Shown here in pieces: positions 1 to 8,851 of a stretch of DNA of 64,000 nt. The position numbers and the translations under genes were made by a program. The DNA is taken from the NCBI GenBank assembly GCA_963841105.1, contig CAWJCB010000009.1, positions 124,001 to 188,000 on the forward strand, in the 5' to 3' direction. Positions within the stretch are counted from its first letter, which is position 1. The number at the start of each line of letters is the position of its first letter. The stretch is from VAZQ01 sp963841105. GTDB lineage: Bacteria > Pseudomonadota > Alphaproteobacteria > Rhizobiales > Xanthobacteraceae. The notes beneath the pieces were generated by a model. It did not search any database, was not told the origin of the DNA, and saw only the letters and a list, made by a program, of their open reading frames with translations.

Positions 1-267
1 TTCTTTCGTGCTCTCAGGCGCGCGCAGCGCGACATCGATCTTCGCCCGGATCTGTACACGCATTACTACAAGAACGAGTTTCCGGCGCGGTATCACGGCA
101 AGATTGACACGCGTCGTTGGGGGCCCGGCGAGCGCCTTGTGTTCGAGACCTATACGAAGGAGATCTACGACGAGACATTCCGCTGGATTGCCGATCACGG
201 TATTTTCGCCGACACCGGCATGGGCTCCGGCGACTATGAACAGGCCGTCCTCAGCGTATCGCACTAA
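1..267 (+). CDS. ABC transporter substrate-binding protein, C-terminal end (partial)
   Basis: The window opens inside this gene; 88 residues remain before a TAA at 265-267. The fragment (…DLYTHYYKNEFP…RWGPGERLVF…) looks like the tail of an NMT1/SsuA-type periplasmic receptor of ABC importers for small organic compounds. The short helical end with Tyr/Phe/Trp-rich segments (YTKEIYDETFRWIADHGIF) fits that fold. The start, signal peptide and permease partners lie upstream of the window, so the substrate cannot be inferred. The family assignment rests on general likeness only. Confidence 0.5.
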   Translation, partial: FFRALRRAQRDIDLRPDLYTHYYKNEFPARYHGKIDTRRWGPGERLVFETYTKEIYDETFRWIADHGIFADTGMGSGDYEQAVLSVSH

Positions 268-331
268 TGCGACGAGTCCCGCTGGTCCCGGCGATGTGAG
301 AAAGGACCGTTTGACTTGCCCGCTGGGCGTC

Positions 332-526
332 TCAGCTGCGAGGAGCCAGAGCTAAGTTAGGCGCGGAGAAAGGTCGTCTTGTCTCAAGCTCGGCCTTCTC
401 GGCCAATTTGAGCCAGCGCTCCTGCAGCGCGCGGCACGCGGCCACAACTTCCGGAGAGCTCGCAATCCTCGCTCTGCGCGCACAATCCGCGGCTTGCTCG
501 CGACAGTATTTTCCATACGAGGACAT
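332..526 (-). CDS. small rhizobial-type hypothetical protein
   Basis: A 64-residue protein starting MSSYGKYCREQAADCARRAR. It is Cys- and Ala/Arg-rich at the N-terminus and helical throughout (ALQERWLKLAEKAE). Short proteins opening with 'YGKYCREQAADC…' and carrying a 'WLKLAEKAE' helix recur in Bradyrhizobium-like genomes as uncharacterised proteins; this is recall, not a search. A longer start exists 15 nt upstream, but the internal ATG matches the family pattern better. No signal peptide or metal motif beyond two cysteines. Function unknown. Confidence 0.55.
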   Translation of the reverse strand: MSSYGKYCREQAADCARRARIASSPEVVAACRALQERWLKLAEKAELETRRPFSAPNLALAPRS

Positions 527-838
527 CAGATACCCACGCAACGTGTACCGAAGGCCCGTTATTTGAGCTTAACAGGGCCATTGACGCTCGAGTGTATGTA
601 CGGGGTACAGCAGAGCTCAAGACCGATGAGCCCCCCGCGGAGAATTTCATGCTTGCTGTTGCCTCGGCGCCACAGCTAGAAGCTGGAGCAGGCGCTATCC
701 TCGCAGCGCCAGGACAGCATTTGCACGGCCGGGTGCTTGCTTTGAAGGTTCGTTCGCCGTCATTGTACCGTCGCCCAGGCGCGCGGGAACGTCGGACAAG
801 CGCTCGGTCGCTGCGGGGGCTGCAATCGGGGCGTGACA
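527..838. other. gene-poor stretch
   Basis: Between the two small genes I see no convincing coding frame on either strand; the open frames here have no family features and overlap one another. No clear promoter, hairpin or repeat was recognised. Confidence 0.4.
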
Positions 839-1084
839 ATGAACGCCTTTCACGACGCGGCATATACGATGGCGGCGGTCAGCGCGACTGTTGCGCTGTA
901 TCGCGCCCTCATTAAGAAAGGCATATTGACCCGGGAAGAGGCCGTACGGGTGCTTCTTGATGAAGCGGTGGCACGAGCGATTCAGGCCGAGGCGCAAACA
1001 CAAGCACCCGGCGCGGGGAAAACGACCAACGACATCACCAGACAGTCGTCTGAGATATTGAAATTCATCGCAGACAAGCTTTGA
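839..1084 (+). CDS. hypothetical protein
   Basis: An 81-residue protein (MNAFHDAAYTMAAVSATVAL…). It has a short hydrophobic N-terminal stretch, then a helix with the pattern ALIKKGILTREEAVRVLLDE, which resembles the 'LVxKGIxTxEEA' helix of small uncharacterised alphaproteobacterial proteins. A GTG lies 6 nt upstream of the chosen ATG. The composition is normal for coding DNA here. No domain with known function is recognised. It is not obviously co-transcribed with the next gene, which starts about 60 nt downstream. Confidence 0.5.
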   Translation: MNAFHDAAYTMAAVSATVALYRALIKKGILTREEAVRVLLDEAVARAIQAEAQTQAPGAGKTTNDITRQSSEILKFIADKL

Positions 1085-1145
1085 CTTCGAGCCTCGAATC
1101 GGGCCGCATCGTGTGGTCGACCTTGTGATCGCAAGATCGCCGCAC

Positions 1146-1571
1146 ATGCGCAAAACATCGCCCTCGCCGACCTACGCTGAGATTGGCAGCGCCGTACGAG
1201 TGCTCGACGGGGAGCCGGTGCGGCGCGTACGTGAGCTGATGAATGCGATATTCGATCAGGCGGGGGCGGCATCGCCCTGCGTCGATTGGTCAGATCCGGA
1301 ACGCTGGATTAATGAGCGGCTCACCGGCGAGCTCAAGAAACTGGCGCACAAGGTGTGGGTCGGCAGCGATAAGACCGTCAATCCGCGTCACCTCTACGCG
1401 CAGGTCGGGTTCATCAATCGTTTGCGCCTCCTGGATACGGTCCAAGGCATTTATCGCATGGGCGAGCGCAGCCGGCGATTTCTGGCGGGCGACGAAGAAA
1501 TTTTGCGTGAGCTGGTGGCCTTGCGATCGTCGAAGCGAGGGGGAACTCCACTCACACGGACGAAGAGTTGA
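1146..1571 (+). CDS. hypothetical protein, possibly winged-helix-like
   Basis: A 141-residue protein from ATG 1146; GTG starts at 1113 and 1125 are also possible. The second half (PERWINERLTGELKKLAHKV…VGFINRLRLLDTVQGIYRMG) has the look of a winged-helix segment with a 'GIYRMGERSRRFLAGD' wing. This resembles N-terminal modules of some restriction or regulatory proteins, but the likeness is weak. The stop overlaps the TTG start of the next gene by 4 nt (TTGA), so the two are probably translated together. That links it to an adenylate-forming enzyme, with no clear functional meaning. Confidence 0.45.
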   Translation: MRKTSPSPTYAEIGSAVRVLDGEPVRRVRELMNAIFDQAGAASPCVDWSDPERWINERLTGELKKLAHKVWVGSDKTVNPRHLYAQVGFINRLRLLDTVQGIYRMGERSRRFLAGDEEILRELVALRSSKRGGTPLTRTKS

Positions 1572-2912
1572 GTGTGAAGGAGGTTATTGAGAAGTTTTTT
1601 GAAACGCTGCGCAAGACGCAATTCATGCCATCCGACGCGATGGTCGCCTATCAGCATGGTTTATTGGAAAAGGTAATACGTCATGCCCGGAAACACGTTC
1701 CATTCTATCGCGAAAGCGGGCGACTCGACCCCCTGTTTCGCATGGACGAAACGATTGCCTGGGAGCGCTGGGCCGAAATTCCGCTATTGACGCGCAGAGA
1801 TTTGCAAATCGCTGAGGATCGATTGAAATCCGAATTCGTTCCGCCCGAACACGGTCGAATTGTACCAGGGTCAACGTCGGGTTCCACCGGGGAGCCACTC
1901 AAAGTACTGCAAACTGAACTGGCAGTACGTTGGGCTTCATCTGCGGTCCGGTTACGCGATTTGGAGCGGCACAAGATCGATCCGACACAGCGTCTTGCTT
2001 ATGTTTGTGCTCCCGCTGATTTCGACGTCACGACAGTTCGCCGATATCCCAGTTGGCGCCCGGAATTCGAATCCCTAGGGCTGGCGGGCGAACGAGTCTG
2101 ATATCGCGAATACACGTCCAGCGGCAGAACTGGTGGAAGTGGTTGCTTCTCTCCAACCGACATATCTACATATCTCGCCAACGCCTCTTCAACTCATGGT
2201 CGCTCACGACAAAAGGCGCCGCCTCGCCAATCTCGGTCTCGCGGCAGTTTTCAGCTACGCAGAGCACTTGCCGAGCGAATTGAAAACCCAAATGGAATGC
2301 CATCTCGGCTGTAAAATCATCGACTTCTATGGAAGCATCGAATGCGGCCATACGGCAAGCACTTGTCCCTATTGCGGGCGCTTTCACTTCCACGCCGAAA
2401 TCGCTTTGATAGAGGCGATCGATGAGAAGGGTTCTCACGTGCCGCCGGGCGAAACGGGCCGGATTGTCGTCACGCCGCTTTATAATTATGCTATGCCGCT
2501 CATCCGATACGACCACAACGATTTTGCACGGCGCGGCTTCGACGGGTGTCGCATCACGCTCCCGGCTTTCGATGCGATCTTCGGCAAGCGGCGCGTGCCG
2601 TTCATATTCTCAGGTCGCCAGGTTTTAACACCACTCTTGCCGACCAATGCGGTCATTGATTTTCTCGGCGCCCAAGCCTTCCAGGTCGCGCAGACTGGTC
2701 CTGATCATTGTGAATTCCGCATCGTCCCCGGCTCGTTGTCGCCCTCCCAAATGAGATTCGGCGAGATGACCAAGCTGATCCATACGCTTTGGTGGGATGG
2801 CTTGCTTATCAGCTACAGAATCCTCGACGTACTGCCGGGTCGGACTCCTCAGGCGAAATTTCAAACGTACGTTCAGGAGTTTTTGGAGCCGGCCGACTAC
2901 GCAAACAGCTGA
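1568..2912 (+). pseudogene. phenylacetate-CoA ligase-like (PaaK/CapK) adenylate-forming enzyme, frameshifted
   Basis: Two open pieces in different frames make one protein of about 447 residues, the normal size of PaaK/CapK-type enzymes, which activate an aryl or acyl acid as its adenylate. The first piece (1568-2101) carries the nucleotide-binding loop GSTSGSTGEP (residues 101-110). The second (frame of 2133-2912) carries YGSIECGHTASTCPYCG and the C-terminal GRQV/ISYRILDVLPGR region. The frame moves by +1 between 2079 and 2099; upstream codons in the second frame read NESDIANTRPAAELVEVV, so coding likeness continues right up to the break. It may be a sequence error rather than decay. The DNA is visibly more AT-rich than downstream genes. 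The substrate is unknown. Confidence 0.6.
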
Positions 2913-3033
2913 AACTCATGCGCTTCGTCTGCGGGGACTCCGCTCGCTGATGGGAAAGCTCAATCGCACGGCCCAGGCTACGGCAAAAGTTCTTGCGGAA
3001 AATTTGACGGGCTGACCAGGCAAAGTAAGGTAT

Positions 3034-3052
3034 CCCCCGGCAGAGCCGGGGG
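3034..3052. terminator. GC-rich hairpin between convergent genes
   Basis: A perfect CCCCCGGC / GCCGGGGG stem with a 3-nt AGA loop lies between the stop codons of two converging genes (2912 and 3058). There is no T-run on either side, so it is either a bidirectional stem terminator or one of the short palindromes common in rhizobial genomes. Confidence 0.45.
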
Positions 3053-3057
3053 AACTC

Positions 3058-3990
3058 CTATTGAGGGCCGCAGTTGTCACCAGTGCAAGGCGGCACAACT
3101 GGTATGCTCGTTTGAGAGGTGCTCTGGTTATGATTGTTCAGGAGGGTGAACAGCGTATCCCAGACAATCGGGTCATCCTCGCGGTGGCGGCGAATCAGCG
3201 TCTTGTCCCTCTGGCCGAAATAAAACCGCAAGCCGCCCCACACGCCTTCGAAACTCGTCTCGCCGACGCGGGCTTCGACGAATGCCGTCCCCATCAGGCC
3301 GCGTCCAAGTCCCAAGCCCACTTCCGAGCCCAGGGCGAGAGCATTCTTCCCGCCGAGATAGCGATGGCCTACATAGCCATCCCAATTATCCGTGAAATAG
3401 TACTTGAGGTTGACCTGGTCCATGAACCGGGTCCTCACGTCATACGATTCCAGCAGGGTGTTTGTGTTGATCGCTCCCGGAAGCACCACCGTCGTGGCTA
3501 AGCTGATGTTCGATGCCGAGTTGCCGAACTCAGCGCCGGCGATGGCCTGTACCGTCCAACGGCCCAAATAGAGCTCGCCTTCACCGGCGACATGTGTCGC
3601 GTGCACGCCGCCGAACTGATCCCAGCTGGTGTAGCTCGAATAGATGCCAAGGAGGCCCTGCGCAGGATTACGGGTGAAAAGGTGGCCGCCGACGGTGCCG
3701 AAGCCGCGGTTGTCCAGTGATCCTCCGCCACCGTCGATCTGCAGACCGAGTTGACCGCCCAATGGAACGGAAAAGGATGCACGCGAGCCGTAAAGGGATT
3801 TGTGATCGAGCTCACCGCCCAGCCCATCCCACTTGGCGTTGAACCCATCCACCGCGGGCGCCCATGGCGTTCTTGCATACAGCGGGGCGAGGTTCAGGTC
3901 CGCCGCCTTTGCCGTGTGAGAGAACGAACACATGCCTCCCGCGATCGCGGTCAGCATCGTGGTTGTGAGCAGCCCTGGCCGCAGTCTCAT
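3058..3990 (-). CDS. outer-membrane beta-barrel-like exported protein
   Basis: A 310-residue protein with a clear signal peptide (MRLRPGLLTTTMLTAIAGGM…HTAKA↓ADL). Its body is rich in Gly, aromatic residues and alternating polar/apolar strands (LGLQIDGGGGSLDNRGFGTV, GLLGIYSSYTSW, NWDGYVGHRYLGG, GVWGGLRFYFG), as expected for a small transmembrane beta-barrel. It ends in a Pro/Cys tail (VVPPCTGDNCGPQ) instead of the usual terminal aromatic residue. An AAGGGGG ribosome site precedes the ATG. It is transcribed away from the SGNH hydrolase gene with about 290 nt of shared upstream DNA. No specific porin family is recognised. Confidence 0.6.
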   Translation of the reverse strand: MRLRPGLLTTTMLTAIAGGMCSFSHTAKAADLNLAPLYARTPWAPAVDGFNAKWDGLGGELDHKSLYGSRASFSVPLGGQLGLQIDGGGGSLDNRGFGTVGGHLFTRNPAQGLLGIYSSYTSWDQFGGVHATHVAGEGELYLGRWTVQAIAGAEFGNSASNISLATTVVLPGAINTNTLLESYDVRTRFMDQVNLKYYFTDNWDGYVGHRYLGGKNALALGSEVGLGLGRGLMGTAFVEARVGETSFEGVWGGLRFYFGQRDKTLIRRHREDDPIVWDTLFTLLNNHNQSTSQTSIPVVPPCTGDNCGPQ

Positions 3991-4279
3991 GCGAGTGCCC
4001 CCTTCAACGGATGATACGTCAACGCCGCTTACTCGCTGCTGCGTTTATGAGGCAGAAGCGAAGCCTGCGCCAGATGGCCCTTTGCAATCAAGCGCCCGGT
4101 GTTGTTTTCCCACAACAGCACATGCCTGCTTCTCGTCAACGTCCAACGTCCGGCCCGGGAAAGCCGCCTTCAAGCGCCGATATCCACGCGCACAAAGCCT
4201 CACATTTCCGCCGCATCCGCGGTGTCTATCGCAAGCTTCTGATACCGCCCAAATTCTACTTACCGCCTCGGACATCATA

Positions 4280-6250
4280 ATGCGTAGTCCGTCATCCCTG
4301 GCCCTTGCCTTCGCCGTTCTCATGGCGCTGCAGTGGAACGCAACCTCCGCGCGAGCTGAGGTCCGAAGCGGCGGAATGCTGCGCATCGAGTGGGAGGTCA
4401 AGAATCGTTTTCGGCTGTTCCGCAACGAAGCTGATTTTCTGCGTCATGTCGCAGCAGCCCGCGGCGAGGGAGTGCTGGCGGCGGAGCGGCGCCTTGCACG
4501 TGAAACTGACGGCCGTGGCTGGGCGCGTGACGTGGTCGAGCGGCTTTGCGTCGATCGGTCAGGCAATGTCTTTGATACATGCGAACGGGACGGTGAACGC
4601 GAATCCTATTTGGCTCCGCGCGATCATCGTATCGGGGTGGCCCTTGCCGGAACCATCCCGCCCAACGAAAGATGCCTCTGGAACTTCCACGACGGCGATG
4701 GACCCGCCAAGGCGCTCACCGCTGCCTGCAACGAGGAGATCAAGGTCAGGGTGCGCTATGGCCGGTCAACGCTTGTCAGTGTGGACGTCGTTCTGACTGA
4801 TGGGACGGCGCAGCGCCTGGTCAACGAGATTCAAGTGCGCGATGTGCTCGTGGCCGGGCTGGGGGATTCCATCGCAGCCGGCGAAGGAAATCCTGATCGC
4901 GCCGTTCGGCTTTCCGATGAAGGCTTTTGCTTCAGACGACTTGGCGGATATGAATATTTTCGACCAGGGCGGGCCGGCTTTAGCGGGAATAAATCCTGCA
5001 CGACGGTCGGCGGCAGCGATGGCAGGGGGGATGACTGGGCGCGGCAGAGTGCGCGCTGGCTCAGCGGTGCTTGTCATCGCTCGCTGTACAGCTATCAGAC
5101 GCGCACCGCGCTCGCGCTGGCGGTAGAAAGCCCGCATCTCGCCGTGACATTCATTCCGCTTGCCTGCTCGGGAGCGACCGTCGACATCGGCTTTCTTGGC
5201 AATCTGAGAGTATTGGAGTGCCCAAGCCCAGGGAGTGGGGCGGCTTGCCCGCGCACGGTGCGTCCACAAATGGCCGATCTGGCCGATATCATGGCGGCTG
5301 CCCGGCGCCAAAATCCACACCGTGCTCTTGATCTTGTGCTGCTCACGCTCGGGGCTAACGATGTCATGTTCTCGGGATTGATGGCCAATGTGATCGTCGA
5401 ACCTGGCACCGAGCGACTCCTCCTCACCCGTGCCGGAAACATCACCACGATTGAGGAGGCCCAACGGATCCTGGATCACGAGCTGCCCGGCAATTTCGCA
5501 CGCGTCCGCGCCGCACTGAAACCCTTCGTCGGCGGCGACCTTTCCCGCGTCGTTTATCTGACCTATGCCAACCCGGCTCTGGCGGCACCTAACAGACCTT
5601 GTCCCGGCGGGCGTGAAGGCTTCGATGTGCATCCGGCCTTCGGAGCCGATCCCGAGCGGCTGCGCAACATTGTAGACTTCACGCGGCGCTATCTGCCGCG
5701 GATGAAAGCGTTGGCGCGCTGCGAGGACCCGAAAAACTGCCGCGATCCTGCGACTGAGACCATGACCTTCGTTGATGGGCATCAGTCTGCCTTCGTATCA
5801 CATGGATTTTGCGCAAAATCCGAAAGCGACCCGCCGTTCGATCGAGAATGCTTGTATGGCCACGCCGAAACATTCCGAAGTGGCCTCACGACGGCGGCAA
5901 CCGATCCAATGTCGTGCGGATATCCGCCAAACGAGTTTCGCCCTTACGCCTCAAGGGCGCGTTGGATTCGCACGGCAAACGACAGTTATTTGACTGCCAT
6001 GACCTATCCGGAGGGGTTGCCTATCATCTTGCAGCCGAGCGATTTGCACGACGCGATCTGGGGAATTCTGGCCGCGGTGTACGGGGGAGCCGTGCATCCA
6101 ACGGCGGAGGGTCATGCCGCAATGGCCGATGCGGCTCTGCCTGCTGTGCGCGAGGTGCTCGGATTGACCTCCCAAGCAACCGCTGTCCGCAGCGAACCAT
6201 TGCCAACACCCAATCTCTCCGCGCCGCAGGTTCCGGCATCCGCGCATTGA
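4280..6250 (+). CDS. large secreted SGNH/GDSL-type hydrolase
   Basis: A 656-residue protein with signal peptide MRSPSSLALAFAVLMALQWN…ARA. An N-terminal region of about 190 residues comes before the catalytic domain. All SGNH blocks are visible: block I GLGDSIAAGEGNP (Ser197), block III GANDVMFSG (Asn360) and block V VHPTAEGHA (His606). The enzyme should hydrolyse an ester outside the cytoplasm; lipase, esterase or deacetylase roles cannot be separated from sequence. It is long for the family (usually 200-400 residues) and Cys-rich between blocks I and III (CFRRL, KSCTTV, GACHRS, PLACSG), suggesting disulfides. The start was chosen at ATG 4280 because the signal peptide follows directly; the frame is open further upstream without coding character. 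Confidence 0.75.
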   Translation: MRSPSSLALAFAVLMALQWNATSARAEVRSGGMLRIEWEVKNRFRLFRNEADFLRHVAAARGEGVLAAERRLARETDGRGWARDVVERLCVDRSGNVFDTCERDGERESYLAPRDHRIGVALAGTIPPNERCLWNFHDGDGPAKALTAACNEEIKVRVRYGRSTLVSVDVVLTDGTAQRLVNEIQVRDVLVAGLGDSIAAGEGNPDRAVRLSDEGFCFRRLGGYEYFRPGRAGFSGNKSCTTVGGSDGRGDDWARQSARWLSGACHRSLYSYQTRTALALAVESPHLAVTFIPLACSGATVDIGFLGNLRVLECPSPGSGAACPRTVRPQMADLADIMAAARRQNPHRALDLVLLTLGANDVMFSGLMANVIVEPGTERLLLTRAGNITTIEEAQRILDHELPGNFARVRAALKPFVGGDLSRVVYLTYANPALAAPNRPCPGGREGFDVHPAFGADPERLRNIVDFTRRYLPRMKALARCEDPKNCRDPATETMTFVDGHQSAFVSHGFCAKSESDPPFDRECLYGHAETFRSGLTTAATDPMSCGYPPNEFRPYASRARWIRTANDSYLTAMTYPEGLPIILQPSDLHDAIWGILAAVYGGAVHPTAEGHAAMADAALPAVREVLGLTSQATAVRSEPLPTPNLSAPQVPASAH

Positions 6251-6377
6251 GCTCGCACAAATCAGCGCGCAGTCGGCGGAAACAAAACGCAAGCAACCGT
6301 ATCAGGGTACGTGCTTCGTAATGTGCGCCTGATTGGGAACGTGGCGTCGGCCTTTGCCTGTCCGACCCCGGTACCCA

Positions 6378-7409
6378 TCACGCTACCCCGAGTTTCTTCT
6401 GCAAGCTGGTCGAGGAGGTAGTGTACTGAAAGATCAGCCGCTTATTGGGGTAAACATAGCGATGCGCCTTCTGCGCCATCAGCGCGCCTTCGTGGAAGCC
6501 AGACAGAATGAGCTTGAGCTTGCCCGGATACCAATTGATGTCGCCAATAGCGAAAATGCCGGGGATGCTTGACTCGAAGGCCGCGGTGTCAACCGCGACA
6601 TATTCTCCATCTTTCATGTCCATGCCCCAGCTCGCTACCGGCCCCAGTTTCATGGTGAGTCCAAAGAATGGTAGCAGTGCGTCGCAGGCGATCTCGAAAT
6701 TCGAACCGTCGCTGCGTTTGACGATGGCTCGGGCAATTTGCCCTCCCTCCCCTTCCAGCGCCGACACTTGACCGAGGACGAAATCAATTTTTCCATCGCC
6801 AACCAGCGCCATCATTTTGTTGACGCTGTCGGGCGCTGCTCGGAACTCGCTGCGGCGGTGCAGGAGAGTGAGCCGGCGCGCAATCGGCGCCAGGTTCAAC
6901 GTCCAGTCCAGGGCAGAATCGCCGCCCCCCACAATGAGGAGACACTTGTCCCGGAGTTGCTCCAGGCGGCGAATGGAGTAGAAAACGGACGTATTCTCGT
7001 AAGCTTCTATTCCGGGAATTGGCGGGCGCTTGGGTTGAAAAGATCCGCCGCCGGCCGCGATCACAATGACCTTGATCTCAAACACGTTGCCGCGGTCGGT
7101 TGTCACACGAAACAGAGGATCGCCAATCTTCTCGATAGTCTCAACCATCTCCTGCAAATGGAAGGTGGCCTTAAACGGCTTGATTTGCGCCATCAATGCT
7201 TCGCAGATGCCCTGACCCGTGATGTAGGGAATTCCCGGAATGTCATAGATAGGCTTCTCCGGATATAGTTCGGCGCATTGACCGCCGACCTTATCGAGAA
7301 TGTCAATCACATGTGCCTTCATGTCGAGCAACCCAAGCTCGAACACCGCAAACAGCCCGCACGGTCCTGCGCCTATGATGAGGACATCAGTCTTGATCGA
7401 TTCAGTCAT
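6378..7409 (-). CDS. ferredoxin-NADP+ reductase, thioredoxin-reductase-like type
   Basis: A 343-residue flavoprotein. The FAD-binding GAGPCGLFAVFE motif is at the N-terminus, the VGGQCAELYPEKPIYDIPG segment is typical of the YumC-type ferredoxin-NADP reductases, and the second Rossmann motif (VGGGDSALDWTLNLAP) binds NADPH. It lacks the redox-active CxxC of thioredoxin reductase, as expected. It moves electrons between NADPH and ferredoxin in the cytoplasm. The [2Fe-2S] ferredoxin gene lies 33 nt upstream on the same strand, so the two probably form a reductase/ferredoxin pair in one operon. The start MTESIKTDVLIIG is preferred over an upstream one that adds 7 residues. Confidence 0.88.
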   Translation of the reverse strand: MTESIKTDVLIIGAGPCGLFAVFELGLLDMKAHVIDILDKVGGQCAELYPEKPIYDIPGIPYITGQGICEALMAQIKPFKATFHLQEMVETIEKIGDPLFRVTTDRGNVFEIKVIVIAAGGGSFQPKRPPIPGIEAYENTSVFYSIRRLEQLRDKCLLIVGGGDSALDWTLNLAPIARRLTLLHRRSEFRAAPDSVNKMMALVGDGKIDFVLGQVSALEGEGGQIARAIVKRSDGSNFEIACDALLPFFGLTMKLGPVASWGMDMKDGEYVAVDTAAFESSIPGIFAIGDINWYPGKLKLILSGFHEGALMAQKAHRYVYPNKRLIFQYTTSSTSLQKKLGVA

Positions 7410-7442
7410 CAAACGAATGCCCGTAGCCAACGCCCACTTGAG

Positions 7443-7763
7443 CTAAGCCTGTCGTTGGGGCGTCCGCACAACCAGACCATCCAACTCGGCGGTGATCTTG
7501 ATCTGACACGATAACCGCGAGCTCGCCTTCACGTCGTATCCGAAGTCCAGCATGTCCTCCTCCATTGGAGATGAATCGCCCACCACCGGACGCCAGGGTT
7601 CTTCGACGTAGACGTGACATGTGGCGCAGGCACATGCGCCCCCGCATTCTGCCTCGATACCGGGGATTCCGTTTTTGATGGCGGTCTCCATGACCGTCGC
7701 GCCGACGTCGCCTTCAACGGTGCGCGCCGTGCCTTCGTGGTCGATATAAGTAATTTTTGGCAT
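7443..7763 (-). CDS. [2Fe-2S] ferredoxin, adrenodoxin/ISC type
   Basis: A 106-residue ferredoxin starting MPKITYIDHEGTARTVEG. The cluster ligands are Cys40, Cys46 and Cys49 (CGGACACATC, spacing C-x5-C-x2-C) and Cys86 (SRLSCQI), the pattern of adrenodoxin, putidaredoxin and ISC ferredoxins. It carries single electrons in the cytoplasm. Its neighbour immediately downstream encodes a ferredoxin-NADP reductase, the likely electron donor. No cytochrome P450 or isc gene is nearby, so the final acceptor is unknown. The open frame extends further 5', but the extension has no family likeness. Confidence 0.9.
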   Translation of the reverse strand: MPKITYIDHEGTARTVEGDVGATVMETAIKNGIPGIEAECGGACACATCHVYVEEPWRPVVGDSSPMEEDMLDFGYDVKASSRLSCQIKITAELDGLVVRTPQRQA

Positions 7764-7883
7764 GTTGGGGGGAAGAAGCAGCAGATTGAGGAGCCCGGTC
7801 CTATAGCGGCTCGTTGAGACGCGCGCCAGACAAGATGCTTGGTGGGTTCGCCTGCACTTGCGGCCCTGATGCAAACTTCGGAA

Positions 7884-8234
7884 TCAAAGGGGTTTCAACC
7901 GGTCTCTTATAGCGGCACGCACCTCGTGAATCGCGCTGGCGAGCCGTTTGAGCGACATCACAAACCTGATCGGATCAGACACGTCTGCTGCCACCTCAAG
8001 GTCTTCTGCCGCAGCCGCAAGCTTCCACGCTCCAATGCCTCGGGCTGATCCGCAAAGTGTATGGGCAAGTGGGGCCGCCGATGCAGCGCCTGCCCGCTCC
8101 ATGCCGGCAAGCAGCATTGCCGCTTGGCCATCGAACAGTTTCAGCACATCACGTTCGAGCGCCTTGTCACCGCAGGTCATGCGGTCAAGGTGAAGAAAAT
8201 CAACCACCGCTAATGACGTTATCTCGATGGGCAT
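7884..8234 (-). CDS. Hpt-domain phosphotransfer protein
   Basis: A 116-residue protein made of one histidine phosphotransfer domain. His58 sits in LAHTLCGSARGIGAW, the usual HxLKGSA helix with Cys in place of Lys. Such proteins relay phosphate between hybrid histidine kinases and response regulators. No kinase or receiver gene is nearby, so it is an orphan. In alphaproteobacteria Hpt proteins often feed the CtrA pathway (ChpT is a different, larger fold); a CtrA-type box lies about 430 nt away, but linking the two is inference only. The start MPIEITS is preferred; ATG 8261 and TTG 8288 are alternatives. Confidence 0.7.
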   Translation of the reverse strand: MPIEITSLAVVDFLHLDRMTCGDKALERDVLKLFDGQAAMLLAGMERAGAASAAPLAHTLCGSARGIGAWKLAAAAEDLEVAADVSDPIRFVMSLKRLASAIHEVRAAIRDRLKPL

Positions 8235-8286
8235 TCGGCGCCGGCTGCGTAGAAGACGCATGTCCTGAGATGCAAGCGTCGGAGTC

Positions 8287-8326
8287 AAAGGACGCTAGCA
8301 ACTCATTGGTTCTAGTGTGGTTTTGC
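8287..8326 (+). repeat. degenerate copy of the composite palindromic repeat
   Basis: These 40 nt match the central part of the repeat at 33774-33813 at 32 of 40 positions, including the shared GGTTCTAGTG core followed by GGTTTTG. The flanking hairpin arms found in the two copies at 33.7 and 36.7 kb are not well preserved, so this is an old remnant. Confidence 0.5.
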
Positions 8327-8657
8327 ACTGGTACGGTAACATTGTAGTGGAAAGGCCAAAAACCTGGAGCCTTCTCCACCGCCGAGCCTCGCCGACATTC
8401 TGCAACAGTTGGTAAATGCGACAAGAAATATTCCGGCAGGTTTTATTTCGCTTGGCGTTCGTCGGATTGGCGCAGAACCGGACAAAAGCAAATTGCATCA
8501 TTCAGTCAGAAATTTAGGCTGATTTCTTACAGCAATATCGCTGAGGACAGCAGAAACGACACTTTCCCAGATCAGCCAGGGGTAGAGAAAACGCACAATC
8601 AAGCATATGATGTCCGCCTGACGCCGGTAATTGCTGTGAAGCGAGCGTTAACGATGA

Positions 8658-8673
8658 TTAAAGAGACCTTAAC
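8658..8673 (+). promoter_or_regulatory. CtrA-type box TTAA-N7-TTAAC
   Basis: TTAAAGAGACCTTAAC is an exact match to the full alphaproteobacterial CtrA consensus TTAA-N7-TTAAC. It lies 179 nt before the ATG of the giant coiled-coil gene and in a non-coding gap. In a GC-rich genome this 9-base specification is rare by chance. A second TTAA pair just upstream has the wrong spacing (N6). Confidence 0.55.
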
Positions 8674-8851
8674 AAACGGTTTCTTTTGAAATGCCAAGCC
8701 GATAGGATTAGGGCAGCGGCACGTGAAAGGAATCCGCAGCGCGTAGCTGCCGCCTGAGGGGATGCAATTTTCGACGTAACGCGCTCGCGCCGCGATCAGG
8801 ACGCGTTCCTGCCGCTGCTGTAGTCCGGCGTACGACGAGGCGATAAGCGAT

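Larger units (their letters stand above)
8235..8851. other. long intergenic region upstream of the giant coiled-coil gene
   Basis: About 600 nt between divergent genes without a credible coding frame. It holds a degenerate copy of a composite repeat (8287-8326) and a CtrA-type box (8658-8673). Stretches near 8430-8680 are clearly more AT-rich than the neighbouring genes, as expected for a promoter region. Confidence 0.5.

Noticed and set aside
384..863. Long minus-strand open frame in the first kilobase
   Set aside because: It overlaps two better small genes and has an Arg/Ser-rich composition typical of a GC-rich shadow frame, with no motif.
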